A DNA stretch of 64,000 nucleotides from an uncultured Hyphomicrobiaceae bacterium (GTDB taxonomy: Bacteria > Pseudomonadota > Alphaproteobacteria > Rhizobiales > CALHAX01), in contig CALHAX010000001.1 of NCBI GenBank assembly GCA_937931785.1, forward strand, positions 1 to 64,000, written 5' to 3'. Of the stretch, positions 40,191 through 50,669 are shown in pieces; position 1 is the stretch's first letter; every line of letters begins with the position of its first letter. The notes below the pieces were generated by a model. It was not told where the DNA came from. It did no database searches and saw only the letters and a program-made list of their open reading frames with translations. The translations under genes were made by a program, and so were the position numbers.

Positions 40191-42236
40191 ATGACCGAGA
40201 TCCAGGGCGTCGTTCCAGCGCTTGCACAGGCGTTGAATGAGCGCGGCTACACCAAGTTGACCCCCGTACAGGACGCTGTGGTGGCGTCCGGGCTCGGCGA
40301 AGCGGATGCTCTGGTATCGGCCCAGACCGGATCCGGCAAAACCGTGGCTTTCGGGATTGCGCTGGGCCCCACACTGCTTGGCGAGGCAGATCGGTTTACG
40401 TCCAGTGGTGCGCCACTCGCACTGATTGTGGCCCCGACACGTGAACTTGCCCTCCAGATCAAGCGTGAGCTGGATTGGCTCTACCAGCACACCGGAGCGG
40501 TCATCGCATCCTGTGTCGGCGGCATGGACATGCGAACCGAGCGTCAGGCCCTGGCCCGCGGCAGCCACATCGTTGTCGGTACGCCAGGGCGGTTGCGCGA
40601 CCACCTTCAGCGCAATTCGCTGGAAACGTCGCGGCTCAAGGCTGTGGTGCTGGATGAAGCAGATGAAATGCTTGACCTTGGCTTCCGCGAAGATCTCGAA
40701 TTCATTCTCGAAGCCACGCCTGAAGAGCGGCGCACGTTGCTGTTCTCGGCCACGGTTCCGGACACAATCGGTCGTCTGGCACGCAAATACCAGCGCGACG
40801 CTGTCCGCATCGAAACATCCGGCGAAGCCAAGCAGCACCTCGACATCTCCTATCGCGCCTTGAATGTGGCGTCCGGCGAGAAGGAAAACGCCATCATCAA
40901 TGTCTTGCGCTTCTATGAGGCCAAGAACGCGCTTGTCTTCTGTAATACGCGCGCTGGCGTCAACCACATGACAGCCCGCCTGAACAACCGCGGGTTCTCC
41001 GTCGTCGCGCTCTCGGGGGAACTGAGCCAGGGCGAACGCACGCAAGCGCTACAGTCGATGCGTGACGGGCGCGCCCGTGTCTGCATCGCAACGGATGTCG
41101 CCGCCCGCGGGATTGACCTGCCCAATCTCGAACTGGTGATCCACGCTGACTTACCTAACAATCCGGACACATTGCTCCACCGCAGTGGCCGGACGGGACG
41201 CGCAGGGCGCAAGGGTGTGAGCGCGATGATCGTCTTGCCGAGCGGTCGACAAAGAACCGAGCGCCTTTTGTATGCTGCAAAGATTCAGGCAGAGTGGGGC
41301 TCTCCACCGTCGGCGGACGCGGTGATCCGCAAGGACGATGAGCGCTTGCTGGCGGATGCTGCACCTGATGAAGCGGTGCGTCCCGATGAGCAGGACATCA
41401 TCGCCAAACTGATGGCTCAGCAAAGCGCAGAACAGATCGCAACGGCATTCGTACGCCTCTACCGTGCCGGGAAATCATCCCCTGAAGAACTGGCGGTGGT
41501 TCCACCATCGCAACCGGGAGAACGCCGCCCTGTTCGCGAACGCAAACCGCGCAAGGAGCATCAAAGAGGATTCACCAAAAGTGTCTGGTTTTCCCTCTCC
41601 GTGGGCCGCAAGCAGAACGCTGAACCGCGCTGGCTCATTCCAATGCTCTGCAAGGCGGGAGGCATCACAAATCGCGAAATTGGTGCGATCAAGATGCATG
41701 GCGAGGAGACCCATGTCGAACTCAACGCCAACTGCGCGGAGCAATTTCAGGCAGCGCTCGGGCCAAATCGAAAATTGGAAAAAAATGTAACCGCAACCCG
41801 TTTGGATGGCACGCCAACGGGACCTGTTGCCGCGCCTCGGCCACGCCCCTCCGTAACACCAGTCAAGCGCGACAAACCCCGGATGAAGGTCGCGAAACCT
41901 TCAAAGCGTGACGAACCGAAAGCCCGCAACGAAAAACCAGCGCCACACAAGCCAGTAAAGCCAGCCGAGCCTGTCCAACAGCCGGTTGCTTCGGAACAGA
42001 TCGGCCCCAAGGTGCCGAACCGCAAGGAACGACGTCTCGCAAAATTCGGCCCCGCCAAACAGGGCACGCTGTCTGAAGGGACAACGCCAGTGAAGCCCAA
42101 ACCGGCAACTACGAAGAAACCCAAACCGGCGGCGTCTGTAAAGCCCTTCCGCAATATGTCATCTGGCGATGAAAGCACCGAAATGTCCGCAGCAGCGAAC
42201 GCCACACTCAAGCGAAAGCCCAAGGCTGCGGACTGA
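40191..42236 (+). CDS. DEAD/DEAH-box ATP-dependent RNA helicase with DbpA-type RNA-binding region and Lys/Pro-rich tail
   Basis: SAQTGSGKTVAFGIAL, PTRELALQIK, VVLDEADEMLDLGF, LLFSATVP, ATDVAARGIDLPNL, HRSGRTGRAGRKG. Confidence 0.95.
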   Translation: MTEIQGVVPALAQALNERGYTKLTPVQDAVVASGLGEADALVSAQTGSGKTVAFGIALGPTLLGEADRFTSSGAPLALIVAPTRELALQIKRELDWLYQHTGAVIASCVGGMDMRTERQALARGSHIVVGTPGRLRDHLQRNSLETSRLKAVVLDEADEMLDLGFREDLEFILEATPEERRTLLFSATVPDTIGRLARKYQRDAVRIETSGEAKQHLDISYRALNVASGEKENAIINVLRFYEAKNALVFCNTRAGVNHMTARLNNRGFSVVALSGELSQGERTQALQSMRDGRARVCIATDVAARGIDLPNLELVIHADLPNNPDTLLHRSGRTGRAGRKGVSAMIVLPSGRQRTERLLYAAKIQAEWGSPPSADAVIRKDDERLLADAAPDEAVRPDEQDIIAKLMAQQSAEQIATAFVRLYRAGKSSPEELAVVPPSQPGERRPVRERKPRKEHQRGFTKSVWFSLSVGRKQNAEPRWLIPMLCKAGGITNREIGAIKMHGEETHVELNANCAEQFQAALGPNRKLEKNVTATRLDGTPTGPVAAPRPRPSVTPVKRDKPRMKVAKPSKRDEPKARNEKPAPHKPVKPAEPVQQPVASEQIGPKVPNRKERRLAKFGPAKQGTLSEGTTPVKPKPATTKKPKPAASVKPFRNMSSGDESTEMSAAANATLKRKPKAAD

Positions 42237-42403
42237 AACGCACACCGGTGTGAGCCCGCTCGTGCCCGTCTGCTTGCGCGTGCATCGCGCCAGACAAGGC
42301 TTCTGATGGCATCGCGAGACACAACGATCTGTCAGCGCGATAGGGAAAATATTTCCGGCAGGGGGCAACACTACCAACCTGCCGGATGATATATGCAGTC
42401 GAC

Positions 42404-42952
42404 CTACGCCGCGATGCGTTCCCAGGTTTCAGGACCGACGCGACCGTCGACCTTGATCGCCTCGTCCTTCTGGAATTTCCGAACCGCGTTGCGGGTTTTG
42501 TTTCCGAAGTCGCCGTCGATATCAACCTTGTAGCCCGCGTCATCAAGCAAACGCTGGAGTGTCTTCACGTCGTCGCCTTCTGCGCCGCGCTGCAAGACGT
42601 AACCGGGATAGTCCGGGGTTTCGGCAACATCGTTCGAGCCTTGCCCATCGCGGGCGCAGGGAATCGCAGTGCGCGTGCACTGCCAGCGTTTGCGACCCGC
42701 ATCGTTGCGTGCTTCCTTGCACGTGATCTTGCGTTCCGAGGCGCGACGCCAGCTTTGATAGGGCTTGCCGTGATCTTCCCGCACAGCCTTGCGCCACGCG
42801 AACAGCGACGACGGATAAGCGGCGACCCGTGTCCGCTTCATGTCGCCTTGCACAATTGTGGGACTCGCCTTGCATTCCTTGGCAAGTGCTTCGGGAGTCC
42901 AGCCGATCACCATAAGGAGCGCGGCGAACAGGAAACTTGAGATAGTACGCAT
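42404..42952 (-). CDS. Secreted peptidoglycan-binding domain protein
   Basis: Signal peptide (MRTISSFLFAALLMVIGWTPEALA); PG_binding_1 (LQRGAEGDDVKTLQRLLDDAGYKVDIDGDFGNKTRNAVRKFQKDEAIKVDGRVGPETW). Confidence 0.9.
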   Translation of the reverse strand: MRTISSFLFAALLMVIGWTPEALAKECKASPTIVQGDMKRTRVAAYPSSLFAWRKAVREDHGKPYQSWRRASERKITCKEARNDAGRKRWQCTRTAIPCARDGQGSNDVAETPDYPGYVLQRGAEGDDVKTLQRLLDDAGYKVDIDGDFGNKTRNAVRKFQKDEAIKVDGRVGPETWERIAA

Positions 42953-43163
42953 GTTTCTTGACCTTCTGGATGTTGGGGACAACCGCCCGGAGGCGATTCA
43001 TTGGGGCAAGCAACTGTGAAGTTGTTGTTCCCGAAGCGCTTTTTGACACATCAGGCCGTGGAGGCGTGATGCAATTTGTCGAAATGTTCCAAAACGGAAA
43101 AACCGTGTTGCCTGATCGCATCAAATGCTTCAGCTGGAATTTCGACGCCTTGGATGACTGACG

Positions 43164-44774
43164 TCAGTGGCCCGCGCTCAATATTCCGGTTTTGACATCG
43201 TAGTCCACGGCGATCCCGTAGTGCGGATCGGTTTCAGAATCCACCATCAACTGACCAGCGCGATTGAGCAAGCGGTGGCAGTCGGGTGACAGATGGCGCA
43301 ACTGCAAGGTCTTGCCACGTTTTTCATAGCGTGATGCGAGCTTTTCAATCGCCTGCAATGCCGATTGGTCGACCACGCGGCTGTCCAGGAAATCAATGAC
43401 GACAAGGTCCGGATCATTCTTCGGGCTGAAGAGTTCATCGAAGCCTTCGATTGAACCAAAGAAAAGTGGGCCCTGAATTTTATAGAGCTTTGTGTGATCG
43501 CCAAGTGTTTCTGTATTGGCCTGAATGCGTGTGGCGTTGTTCCAGGCGTAGGCGAGAGCGGAGACAATGACGCCCACGACAACTGCAATCGCAAGGTCGG
43601 TCATGACGGTGACGACGGTCACCAGCAGCATCACGACAGCGTCCATCATCGGGATCACCCGCAGGATGCGCAGGCTTTGCCAGGCGAATGTGCCGATCAC
43701 AACCATGAACATCACGCCGACGAGTGCCGCGAGTGGGATCTGCTCGATCAGGCTGGACGCCACGAGGATGAAAGCGAGCAGAAACAATGCGGCCGAGATG
43801 CCCGAGAGCCGTGTGCGCCCGCCAGATTTCACGTTGATCATGGACTGGCCGATCATGGCGCAGCCGCCCATGCCGCCGAAGAAGCCCGTGACCGTGTTGG
43901 CGAGCCCCTGCGCCATGCATTCCCGGGAAGCGCCGCCGCGTTCGTCGGTGATTTCTCCAACAAGGTTCAGGGTCAACAGGCTTTCGATAAGACCAATCGC
44001 AGCGAGAATGAGCGCATAAGGGAAAATAATACGCAAGGTTTCCAGCGTCAGTGGCACAACTGGGATGTGGAACGGTGGCAGCGTGCCCTTGATGGACGCG
44101 AGATCACTGACGCGGGGCACATCGATGCCGAAAACAATCACGACGGTGGCAACCAGTCCGATGGCTGCAAGCGGTGCAGGCACTGCATTTGTAAGTTTCG
44201 GTGTCGCCCAGATGATCGCCATGGTGAGTGCGACCAGTGACAGCATCGCAATGAGCGGCCAACCGGTCATCCAGACCTTTGCCCCATCTGGTCCCATCAC
44301 CTGAAACTGACTGAGTTGCGCCATGAAAATCACGATCGCCAGACCGTTTACAAATCCAAGCATGACCGGATGCGGAACAAGGCGGATGAATTTGCCCAGG
44401 CGCAACGCACCGGCGGCGAGTTGCAATGCGCCCATCAAGACGACGGCGGCGAACAAGTATTCTACGCCATGCTTCGCAACCAGCGACACCATGACCACCG
44501 CGAGTGCACCGGTTGCACCGGAGATCATGCCGGGGCGCCCGCCAATCGCAGCGGTGATAAGGCCAACAATAAACGCAGCGTACAACCCAACCAACGGATG
44601 AACGCCAGCGACAAACGCGAACGCCACGGCCTCAGGAACAAGCGCCAGCGCAACCGTCAACCCCGCCAGAACCTCGATCTTGATGCGATCGGGGGTGAAG
44701 GCCGTGAAGCGGTCGGTGGACCAGCTCGAGCGGGCAATACGGTTTGCGAACGTCGCAAGGTCGGACTTGGTCAC
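43164..44774 (-). CDS. SulP family inorganic anion transporter with STAS domain
   Basis: [61 protein letters not shown]-terminal STAS-like [24 protein letters not shown]. Start assigned at GTG (VTKSDL). Confidence 0.92.
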   Translation of the reverse strand: MTKSDLATFANRIARSSWSTDRFTAFTPDRIKIEVLAGLTVALALVPEAVAFAFVAGVHPLVGLYAAFIVGLITAAIGGRPGMISGATGALAVVMVSLVAKHGVEYLFAAVVLMGALQLAAGALRLGKFIRLVPHPVMLGFVNGLAIVIFMAQLSQFQVMGPDGAKVWMTGWPLIAMLSLVALTMAIIWATPKLTNAVPAPLAAIGLVATVVIVFGIDVPRVSDLASIKGTLPPFHIPVVPLTLETLRIIFPYALILAAIGLIESLLTLNLVGEITDERGGASRECMAQGLANTVTGFFGGMGGCAMIGQSMINVKSGGRTRLSGISAALFLLAFILVASSLIEQIPLAALVGVMFMVVIGTFAWQSLRILRVIPMMDAVVMLLVTVVTVMTDLAIAVVVGVIVSALAYAWNNATRIQANTETLGDHTKLYKIQGPLFFGSIEGFDELFSPKNDPDLVVIDFLDSRVVDQSALQAIEKLASRYEKRGKTLQLRHLSPDCHRLLNRAGQLMVDSETDPHYGIAVDYDVKTGILSAGH

Positions 44775-45023
44775 GTTGGGTTTTCCAATTGTCAGGAATC
44801 GAATGCGCTCGCGCGGGTCTATAGGAACAATAATGCATTGCAATGCGACAATGCTGCGGCGCAACAAAAATACCACACGGGGGCCGCGAAAGGATCAGTA
44901 TCAGGATTGATTTCTGAGAAATATGCAGGGCCGTGGACAGCATTCGGCAACGATTCATTTGGACTTGCCAAACGAGACGTCTGCGGTAGCGTCGAACCTG
45001 GATGTTCGGGACAGGAGGCCACC

Positions 45024-45854
45024 ATGGGGAAAGTTCTAAGCGACGATCAGATCGCGCAGTATGAGCGGGACGGATTTCTGTTTCCTGTGTCGGTTCTCAC
45101 GCCGGACGAAGCCGCCGCCGCGCACGCTGCGCTTGAGCAGGCTGAGGCAGATCATCCGGGGACACTTGACGGCGCCGGGCGAAACAATCCGCATCTCATG
45201 TTCCCGTTTCTGGACGCGATCGTTCATCACCCGCGGATGCTGGATGCCGTGGAAGACATCATCGGCCCGGACATTCGCGTTTGGGGCACGGTACTTTTCA
45301 TCAAGGAAGCGCATGATCCGGGTTATGTGAGCTGGCATCAGGATTTCACGCACATGGGGCTGGAGCCGCATCTTGGTATTTCCGCATGGCTTGCGTTGAC
45401 ACCGAGCACCATCGAATCCGGCTGCATGCGCATGATCCCCGGCACGCACAAGAGTGAGATCCTTCCGCATCACGACACGTTCGACGAGAATAACATTTTG
45501 ACACGCGGGCAAACGATCCACGGTGTTGACGAGAGCAAAGCGGTCGATCTGGTGTTGCAGCCGGGCGAGATGTCACTGCACACACCACGGACAATCCATG
45601 CGTCCGCTCCGAACAACTCGGACAATCGCCGGATCGGCTTCACAATCCAGAGTTATCTGCCGCCCGAGGTGCGCCAGACCAAGGGGGAAGGGTACGCACA
45701 ACATGCACGCGGTGTTGATCCGTTTGGCCATCTGAAGTCTGCGCCACGGCCCAAGACATTGTTCGACCCGGAGGCAATGGTGGTGCGCGAGCGCATCAAC
45801 GCGCTTTGGGCAGAACAGCTTTATGACGGCGCGGAGATGAAGCGGGACTTGTAG
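45024..45854 (+). CDS. Phytanoyl-CoA dioxygenase (PhyH) family protein
   Basis: YERDGFLFPVSVLTPDEAAA; VSWHQDFTHMGLEPHLGISAWLALTPSTIESGCMRMIPGTHK; SLHTPRTIHASAPNNSDNRRIGFTIQ. Confidence 0.93.
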   Translation: MGKVLSDDQIAQYERDGFLFPVSVLTPDEAAAAHAALEQAEADHPGTLDGAGRNNPHLMFPFLDAIVHHPRMLDAVEDIIGPDIRVWGTVLFIKEAHDPGYVSWHQDFTHMGLEPHLGISAWLALTPSTIESGCMRMIPGTHKSEILPHHDTFDENNILTRGQTIHGVDESKAVDLVLQPGEMSLHTPRTIHASAPNNSDNRRIGFTIQSYLPPEVRQTKGEGYAQHARGVDPFGHLKSAPRPKTLFDPEAMVVRERINALWAEQLYDGAEMKRDL

Positions 45855-45875
45855 GTACCCGCTTTTGTCTCCTGA

Positions 45876-46388
45876 TCAGGCAACCCGTGCTGCAGGTTGT
45901 GCCGTGTCCTCGGCCCAGGGATCGGTTTGCTTGCCAATGGACGCATTCAACTGGCTTTCGATGGACGCATTCAACTGGCTTTCGATGTCCTGGCGAATGC
46001 GTTCTGCCGCCTGTCGCCAGTCTCCCGTTTTCTGGTTGACGGCCGGTCGGGGCGCCTGAGCCGGAGGCAAATGCTGCTGCTGGATCGGCTGAGCCGCCGC
46101 TGATTGTGGCACGTAGCGCGGGCTCGCAAGTGTTTCCACTGGCGCACCACGTACGGACTGCCGCGTGTCGGGCGGGAAGGCGCCAACGCGTTCCGCAAGG
46201 GACTGCAATTCGGTCAGGATCATCGTGCGCCGGCCTTCATGTTCAAGGCCGATGTTGCGGACATCTTCGAGGAGTTTCTGATCCACGGCGGACAACCGGT
46301 CCCGCAACGCCTGCATCAGGGCTTTCTCGCGTCTCTCGGTTTCCTCAAGACGGGCATTCATTTCTGCGAACTGGTCTTTGGACAGCAT
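45876..46388 (-). CDS. Hypothetical coiled-coil protein with a duplicated SQLNASIE motif
   Basis: MLSKDQFAEMNARLEETERREKALMQALRDRLSAVDQKLLEDVRNIG; exact 24-bp tandem duplication near the 3' end. Confidence 0.65.
   Translation of the reverse strand: MLSKDQFAEMNARLEETERREKALMQALRDRLSAVDQKLLEDVRNIGLEHEGRRTMILTELQSLAERVGAFPPDTRQSVRGAPVETLASPRYVPQSAAAQPIQQQHLPPAQAPRPAVNQKTGDWRQAAERIRQDIESQLNASIESQLNASIGKQTDPWAEDTAQPAARVA
45937..45984. repeat. Perfect 2x24 bp in-frame tandem repeat
   Basis: atggacgcattcaactggctttcg repeated twice (45937-45960, 45961-45984). Confidence 0.97.
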
Positions 46389-46489
46389 GTGCCGTTCCCC
46401 CTGCGTGATGAGCGTGTAAGTGCAGCCGAAACGCGTGAACTGTCCGACGTTACGGTCCCGCAACCGCTGATCGGCATGAATTAATGTCC

Positions 46490-46583
46490 TGTAGCGCATC
46501 TGATTCTACTGTAATCATGACGCGACGATCCAAGTAGCTCCACCGGCATCCCGGTGTCTCCGTTTACGTCGGACACCCCCTAG
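46490..46583 (+). repeat. Dispersed ~94 bp intergenic element, copy 4
   Basis: TGTAGCGCATCTGATTCTACTGTAATCATGACGCGACGATCCAAGTAGCTCCACCGGCATCCCGGTGTCTCCGTTTACGTCGGACACCCCCTAG. Confidence 0.88.
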
Positions 46584-46666
46584 TGTTCGTCTTGATTCGC
46601 GTTGAGATTGGGGCACAGGCATGATCTCCAGTAGGCAAACCGGAACCGAACCGTTAATTTGGCACC

Positions 46667-47260
46667 ATGAGCACAACGTCAAATCCTGCTGCTACACGTC
46701 CCCCCCCAAGCCGTTGGTGGTATGTGTTCGGGCTTTTTCTCGGCGTCTGCGGGTTCGTGTTCATGGCCGCGTTCCTGGTGCCGCGCGTTCTGGCGATGGG
46801 GGATGGGTTGCAGCAGGTGGTTATGCCCGGCGTGGCGCAGCTGCAACTCCGGGAAACGGGCCGCTATACGATCTTCCATGAACGTGAGACGATCGTGAAC
46901 AACGAGGTGTATTCGTCCCCGACTGTGAGTGGCCTCAGGGTCAAGGTGACAGCCGTATCGCATGCACGTGCTGTGGCGGTTTCTCCAGCGTCCGTTTCCT
47001 CGAACTACAACATCGGCGGGCGGTCCGGGCGTGCGTTGCTGATGTTCGACGTTGATCAGGTCGGCACCTACCGTATTGAAGGTGGCTACAGGAACGGCGC
47101 TGCAACACCGCGTGTGGTTCTTGCCATAGGGCACGAATACGTGGGCGATTTGCTCACCACGATTTTTGGTGCGCTCGCGATTGCCTTTACAGGGGTGCTG
47201 TCAGGCGTAGTGGTCGCGGTGATGACGTGGCGGAAGCGTCGGGCTGCGCACCGAGCATGA
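46667..47260 (+). CDS. Hypothetical protein with two TM segments flanking a soluble domain
   Basis: 197 aa; WWYVFGLFLGVCGFVFMAAFLVPRVL and LTTIFGALAIAFTGVLSGVVVAVMTW. Confidence 0.7.
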   Translation: MSTTSNPAATRPPPSRWWYVFGLFLGVCGFVFMAAFLVPRVLAMGDGLQQVVMPGVAQLQLRETGRYTIFHERETIVNNEVYSSPTVSGLRVKVTAVSHARAVAVSPASVSSNYNIGGRSGRALLMFDVDQVGTYRIEGGYRNGAATPRVVLAIGHEYVGDLLTTIFGALAIAFTGVLSGVVVAVMTWRKRRAAHRA

Positions 47261-47268
47261 CACTCACG

Positions 47269-48189
47269 CTAACGTAGCCCTGCTGGTGCTGGTTTTCGGC
47301 GCGCGCCCGAGATGGCGTTACCGGCAATCGCTGCGAGCAGGATCGAACCGCCGATCATCGTCGAGAGGCCTGCTGCTTCGCCAAGGAAGAGCCAGACCCA
47401 GAGCACGCCGAGAATGACTTCCAGCATGGAAAGCAAGGCGAGTTCCGCCGCGGGAACGGATTTTGATCCCAACGTGTAGAGTGTCAGGCCGAAGCCGAGT
47501 TGGAACACGCCAAGACCAAGGCAAAGCAACGCGTCATGGAGCGAAATCGCAACGCCGATGCCGGATGTCAGGCAGAACGCCGTTGCCGCACCGAAGGAGA
47601 AAACTGAACCGAGGAAAACGGCGGGCAGCATGTCGTTCGTCTGTCGCCAGCGCAGCGCCACGGTGAAGAGGGCAAAACCCAGAGCCGAGGCGACGGCCAA
47701 CAGATTCCCCATCATGTAGCCGAGTGCGATGCCTTCGCTGACCATCAGGCCAATGCCGCCGCTGCCGATGAGCATGGCAACCCAGGTTGCTGGGCGGACG
47801 CGTTCGCCGAGCATCACCCAGCCGAGAACGGCAGCAAAGAAAGGGGCGGCGGCGAACAGGAAGAGGGCGTTGGCGACCGTTGTGAGTTGGATCGCGGCGA
47901 TGCCACCGGCGAACGCTACGACGAGTGCAAGTCCGCCGTATATCGCTGGCAATCCGGCATCGTAGATCGCCTGAAACGGGCGGCCACCGCTGCGCACCGA
48001 GATCAGGACAAACAGGAACGGGCTCAACGAGATCGAGCGATAGACAAGGATCTGCGATGTGGTGGCCCCGTCCATGAAACGAACCACCAGCCCCATGACC
48101 GACCAGCACGCGCCTGCCAGCAGCACCAGCAGAACGCCACGCTGGTAGGCGCGGTCGGGCAGGGCAATGGTGTCGAGGGCGATGGCCAT
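47269..48189 (-). CDS. DMT/EamA family transporter
   Basis: About 10 TM; RGVLLVLLAGACWSVMGLVVRFMDGATTSQILVYRSISLSPFLF; two EamA-like halves. Confidence 0.88.
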   Translation of the reverse strand: MAIALDTIALPDRAYQRGVLLVLLAGACWSVMGLVVRFMDGATTSQILVYRSISLSPFLFVLISVRSGGRPFQAIYDAGLPAIYGGLALVVAFAGGIAAIQLTTVANALFLFAAAPFFAAVLGWVMLGERVRPATWVAMLIGSGGIGLMVSEGIALGYMMGNLLAVASALGFALFTVALRWRQTNDMLPAVFLGSVFSFGAATAFCLTSGIGVAISLHDALLCLGLGVFQLGFGLTLYTLGSKSVPAAELALLSMLEVILGVLWVWLFLGEAAGLSTMIGGSILLAAIAGNAISGARRKPAPAGLR

Positions 48190-48303
48190 GCGGCAACTCA
48201 CAGGTACTGAGACGAGCGTTGAGCGTACATGACGCAACACGGGATTGCCCATGTCCAATTGCGCTGTCAGTGTGTTGGCTGCGACGATATTTGAAATAGT
48301 GCG

Positions 48304-49206
48304 TTGTTCGTATGTTCCCCCATTGAATCTGGAGGTTTCAGTTTGGCTCAGGCGTCGTTGCTGCAACGCACGAAAATTCCGGTGTGGCGTACGGTTGCTG
48401 CGGGGTATGGCGCTGTGTTTCGGCAGTTGCCGGCGCTCCTCAGGGCGGAGTGTGTGCTGATCGGCATCGCGCTTGTCGTCATGTTTGCGATCAACTGGAG
48501 CACATGGGACGCGTTGGCGAACATCGCGACAATCCAGGAGGGGAGTGAACCAGTTATTGATGGCATCGACGAAGTGAGTTGGACGGGATCCATACTTGAG
48601 TGGATGACATGGTTCGTGCCGATTATTCTCGTACTTCCCGCGGTCGTGAGGTTGCACAGGTCGATGATTTCCGGAGTTCCAATTCGTGCTCAGTCGGGGC
48701 GAGAGGTCGTCAGTTCTGCTCTAAAAGTCACAGTGGCGTATCTCTGGTTGTTATTTCCGATAATTGCGTTGATCCTAATTCTTGAGCAAATGGATTTGTT
48801 TCTGGATGATACCCAAGACGGCACGTTTTCTGCTGTAATTGGCTTTGCGACTTTCGCAGTAGTTCTCGCTTGGCTTATACTCTACCCGCGCGCGGCCATT
48901 CGCGTCGCGGCTGTTGCCATTGGTCGAGACGACATTGGTTGGGGGGAGTCATGGCAGGCCAGTCGTGGCAGCACGTTGCGTTTATCCATCTGCTTTCTAT
49001 TGCTGATCATGCCAATTTCGATAACGCTGATAATTGCATTCTGGTCGGGTGAACCGACCGGCCAACTCGGAAGCGCGCTTTACGGTGTGGCCGATTCTGC
49101 GACGACAATGCTCGTAATGTTGTTCGAGACGGCGCTGCTGTCCCTCGCCTATCTCCACTTCTTCGGCACCGACGAACCCGCCACCACGCTTCCTGATAGC
49201 CAATAA
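48304..49206 (+). CDS. Hypothetical multi-pass membrane protein
   Basis: 300 aa, several TM helices; real start may be about 48343 (LAQASLLQRTK); no family recognised. Confidence 0.65.
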   Translation: MFVCSPIESGGFSLAQASLLQRTKIPVWRTVAAGYGAVFRQLPALLRAECVLIGIALVVMFAINWSTWDALANIATIQEGSEPVIDGIDEVSWTGSILEWMTWFVPIILVLPAVVRLHRSMISGVPIRAQSGREVVSSALKVTVAYLWLLFPIIALILILEQMDLFLDDTQDGTFSAVIGFATFAVVLAWLILYPRAAIRVAAVAIGRDDIGWGESWQASRGSTLRLSICFLLLIMPISITLIIAFWSGEPTGQLGSALYGVADSATTMLVMLFETALLSLAYLHFFGTDEPATTLPDSQ

Positions 49207-49242
49207 AAAAAGCCGCCCCTGTTTCCAGGAACGGCTTTCGAA
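49205..49242 (-). terminator. Intrinsic terminator downstream of cspA (convergent region)
   Basis: Minus strand AAAGCCG-tt-CCTG-gaaa-CAGG-gg-CGGCTTTTTTTATTGG. Confidence 0.8.
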
Positions 49243-49287
49243 CATTTCGGATCGTCCGGCCCGTTTGGGGCGGGTTCTCCAACAACC

Positions 49288-49497
49288 TTATGCAGGCTGG
49301 ATGCTGTTCACGGCAGGCTTGCCAGTGCGCGGATCGTCCGCGACGTCGAAGGATACTTTTTGTCCTTCTGCAAGGCCTTGCATGCCAGCACGCTCAAGCG
49401 CAGTGGCGTGGACGAAAACGTCCTTTTCGCCATTGTCAGGTGCGATAAAGCCGTAGCCTTTTTGGTCGTTGTAGAATTTTACGGTGCCCGTTTCCAT
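49288..49497 (-). CDS. Cold-shock protein
   Basis: [72 protein letters not shown]1/RNP2 motifs. Confidence 0.96.
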   Translation of the reverse strand: METGTVKFYNDQKGYGFIAPDNGEKDVFVHATALERAGMQGLAEGQKVSFDVADDPRTGKPAVNSIQPA

Positions 49498-49801
49498 GGG
49501 AAGTCCTTCTTAAGTCCAGTTATGGTATTGAGCCGACATTGCACGACGCAACGACAGTTCGGTATTCGACAATTTCTGGAGGGGGGTCTGTACGTGCGCC
49601 AAGGTTTCCTGAGGCGGTGCGGCCCGGATATCCGGCCAAAGTCGATAGCATGGATATAGCGGTTCGATGGGGCACTTACAAGGCATGAACGGCAGGTCGA
49701 GGACGAAGTTTCTCAATACCTCGTGAGAACAATCGGTTGCGTGCGTTTGTGACAGCGTTATGACATTGAATGCATGAAACAGCGCGCGCACTGCTCTGTT
49801 T

Positions 49802-50020
49802 TCAGGCAAACAGGAACGCGGTTGCGCCAGTGGCGTACACGGCTCCAGCCACGATCATGAAGAAGCCAAAGGCCATGCCGTAACGTGGCATGCGACGTGC
49901 GACTTCCAGCGCAACAACAGCGATCACCGCAAAGATCGCGAAATTGTTCATCGCGAACCCCGACATGTTGAACAGCGTGTCAGGAAATACTGTGAGAAAA
50001 CCGTTTTCGAAAAATTCCAT
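49802..50020 (-). CDS. Small hypothetical membrane protein
   Basis: 72 aa with two hydrophobic segments (FAIFAVIAVVALEVA; GMAFGFFMIVAGAVYATGATAFLFA). Confidence 0.5.
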   Translation of the reverse strand: MEFFENGFLTVFPDTLFNMSGFAMNNFAIFAVIAVVALEVARRMPRYGMAFGFFMIVAGAVYATGATAFLFA

Positions 50021-50112
50021 GTCATCACCTCTGTAACCGGTTGCCCGAAGAAATGATGACAGGTCCTGGCGGTTGTGACAGCGCGACGTGCGTTGACCAT
50101 TAACCTGCGTGG

Positions 50113-50625
50113 TTAAGCGGTGTGGTTATCGGCTCGATCAGGCAAGTCGTAGACAACTGTGTGCCGCAACTGCCGATAGCCAAGGGTTTCGTAAAACCTG
50201 CGTGCGGTCTGGTTCTCGGCATAATACTCGAGACGAATGCGCTGCGCATTCGTTTCATGAGCTATACGGTCCACGGTTTTCATCAAAGCAGCGCCGATGC
50301 CATTGCATCGTCGTTCCTTTGCGACAATGAGGTCGTGAACCGTAATTATCCTCAGTGGGACGAAAATGCGATTGCCGTTGGTCTCGTCGATTGACATGCG
50401 AACATAGCCGATAACATCATCTTTGCCTTCGGCAGCGACGTACACGATGTTCTCTTCTCCAGCGATTGCGTTTTCGATTTTGATCTGATCCATGAGCGTG
50501 GGTTCGCCTTGGCGTATTTGCAGGCGATCGAAAGACTGATGGAATCTATCGATTTGCTGCAGCAACTCACAAATGCAAGGTGCATCGGTTTTTTGGGCAG
50601 GGCGAATGGTGATGTCCGGCCCCAT
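50113..50625 (-). CDS. GNAT family N-acetyltransferase
   Basis: HDLIVAKERRCNGIGAALMKTVDRIAHETNAQRIRLEYYAENQTARRFYETLGYRQ. Confidence 0.92.
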   Translation of the reverse strand: MGPDITIRPAQKTDAPCICELLQQIDRFHQSFDRLQIRQGEPTLMDQIKIENAIAGEENIVYVAAEGKDDVIGYVRMSIDETNGNRIFVPLRIITVHDLIVAKERRCNGIGAALMKTVDRIAHETNAQRIRLEYYAENQTARRFYETLGYRQLRHTVVYDLPDRADNHTA

Positions 50626-50669
50626 GGCTCAGCTCTTGTTCTCGAAGTTGGACTGGCAGACCATTTGCG

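Noticed and set aside
39900-41045. 381 aa minus-strand ORF overlapping the DEAD-box helicase
   Set aside because: Antisense to an unambiguous helicase core; no domain recognised.
42958-43161. 67 aa + strand ORF between the PG-binding gene and the SulP gene
   Set aside because: Short, no motif, no clear SD; coding status not supportable.
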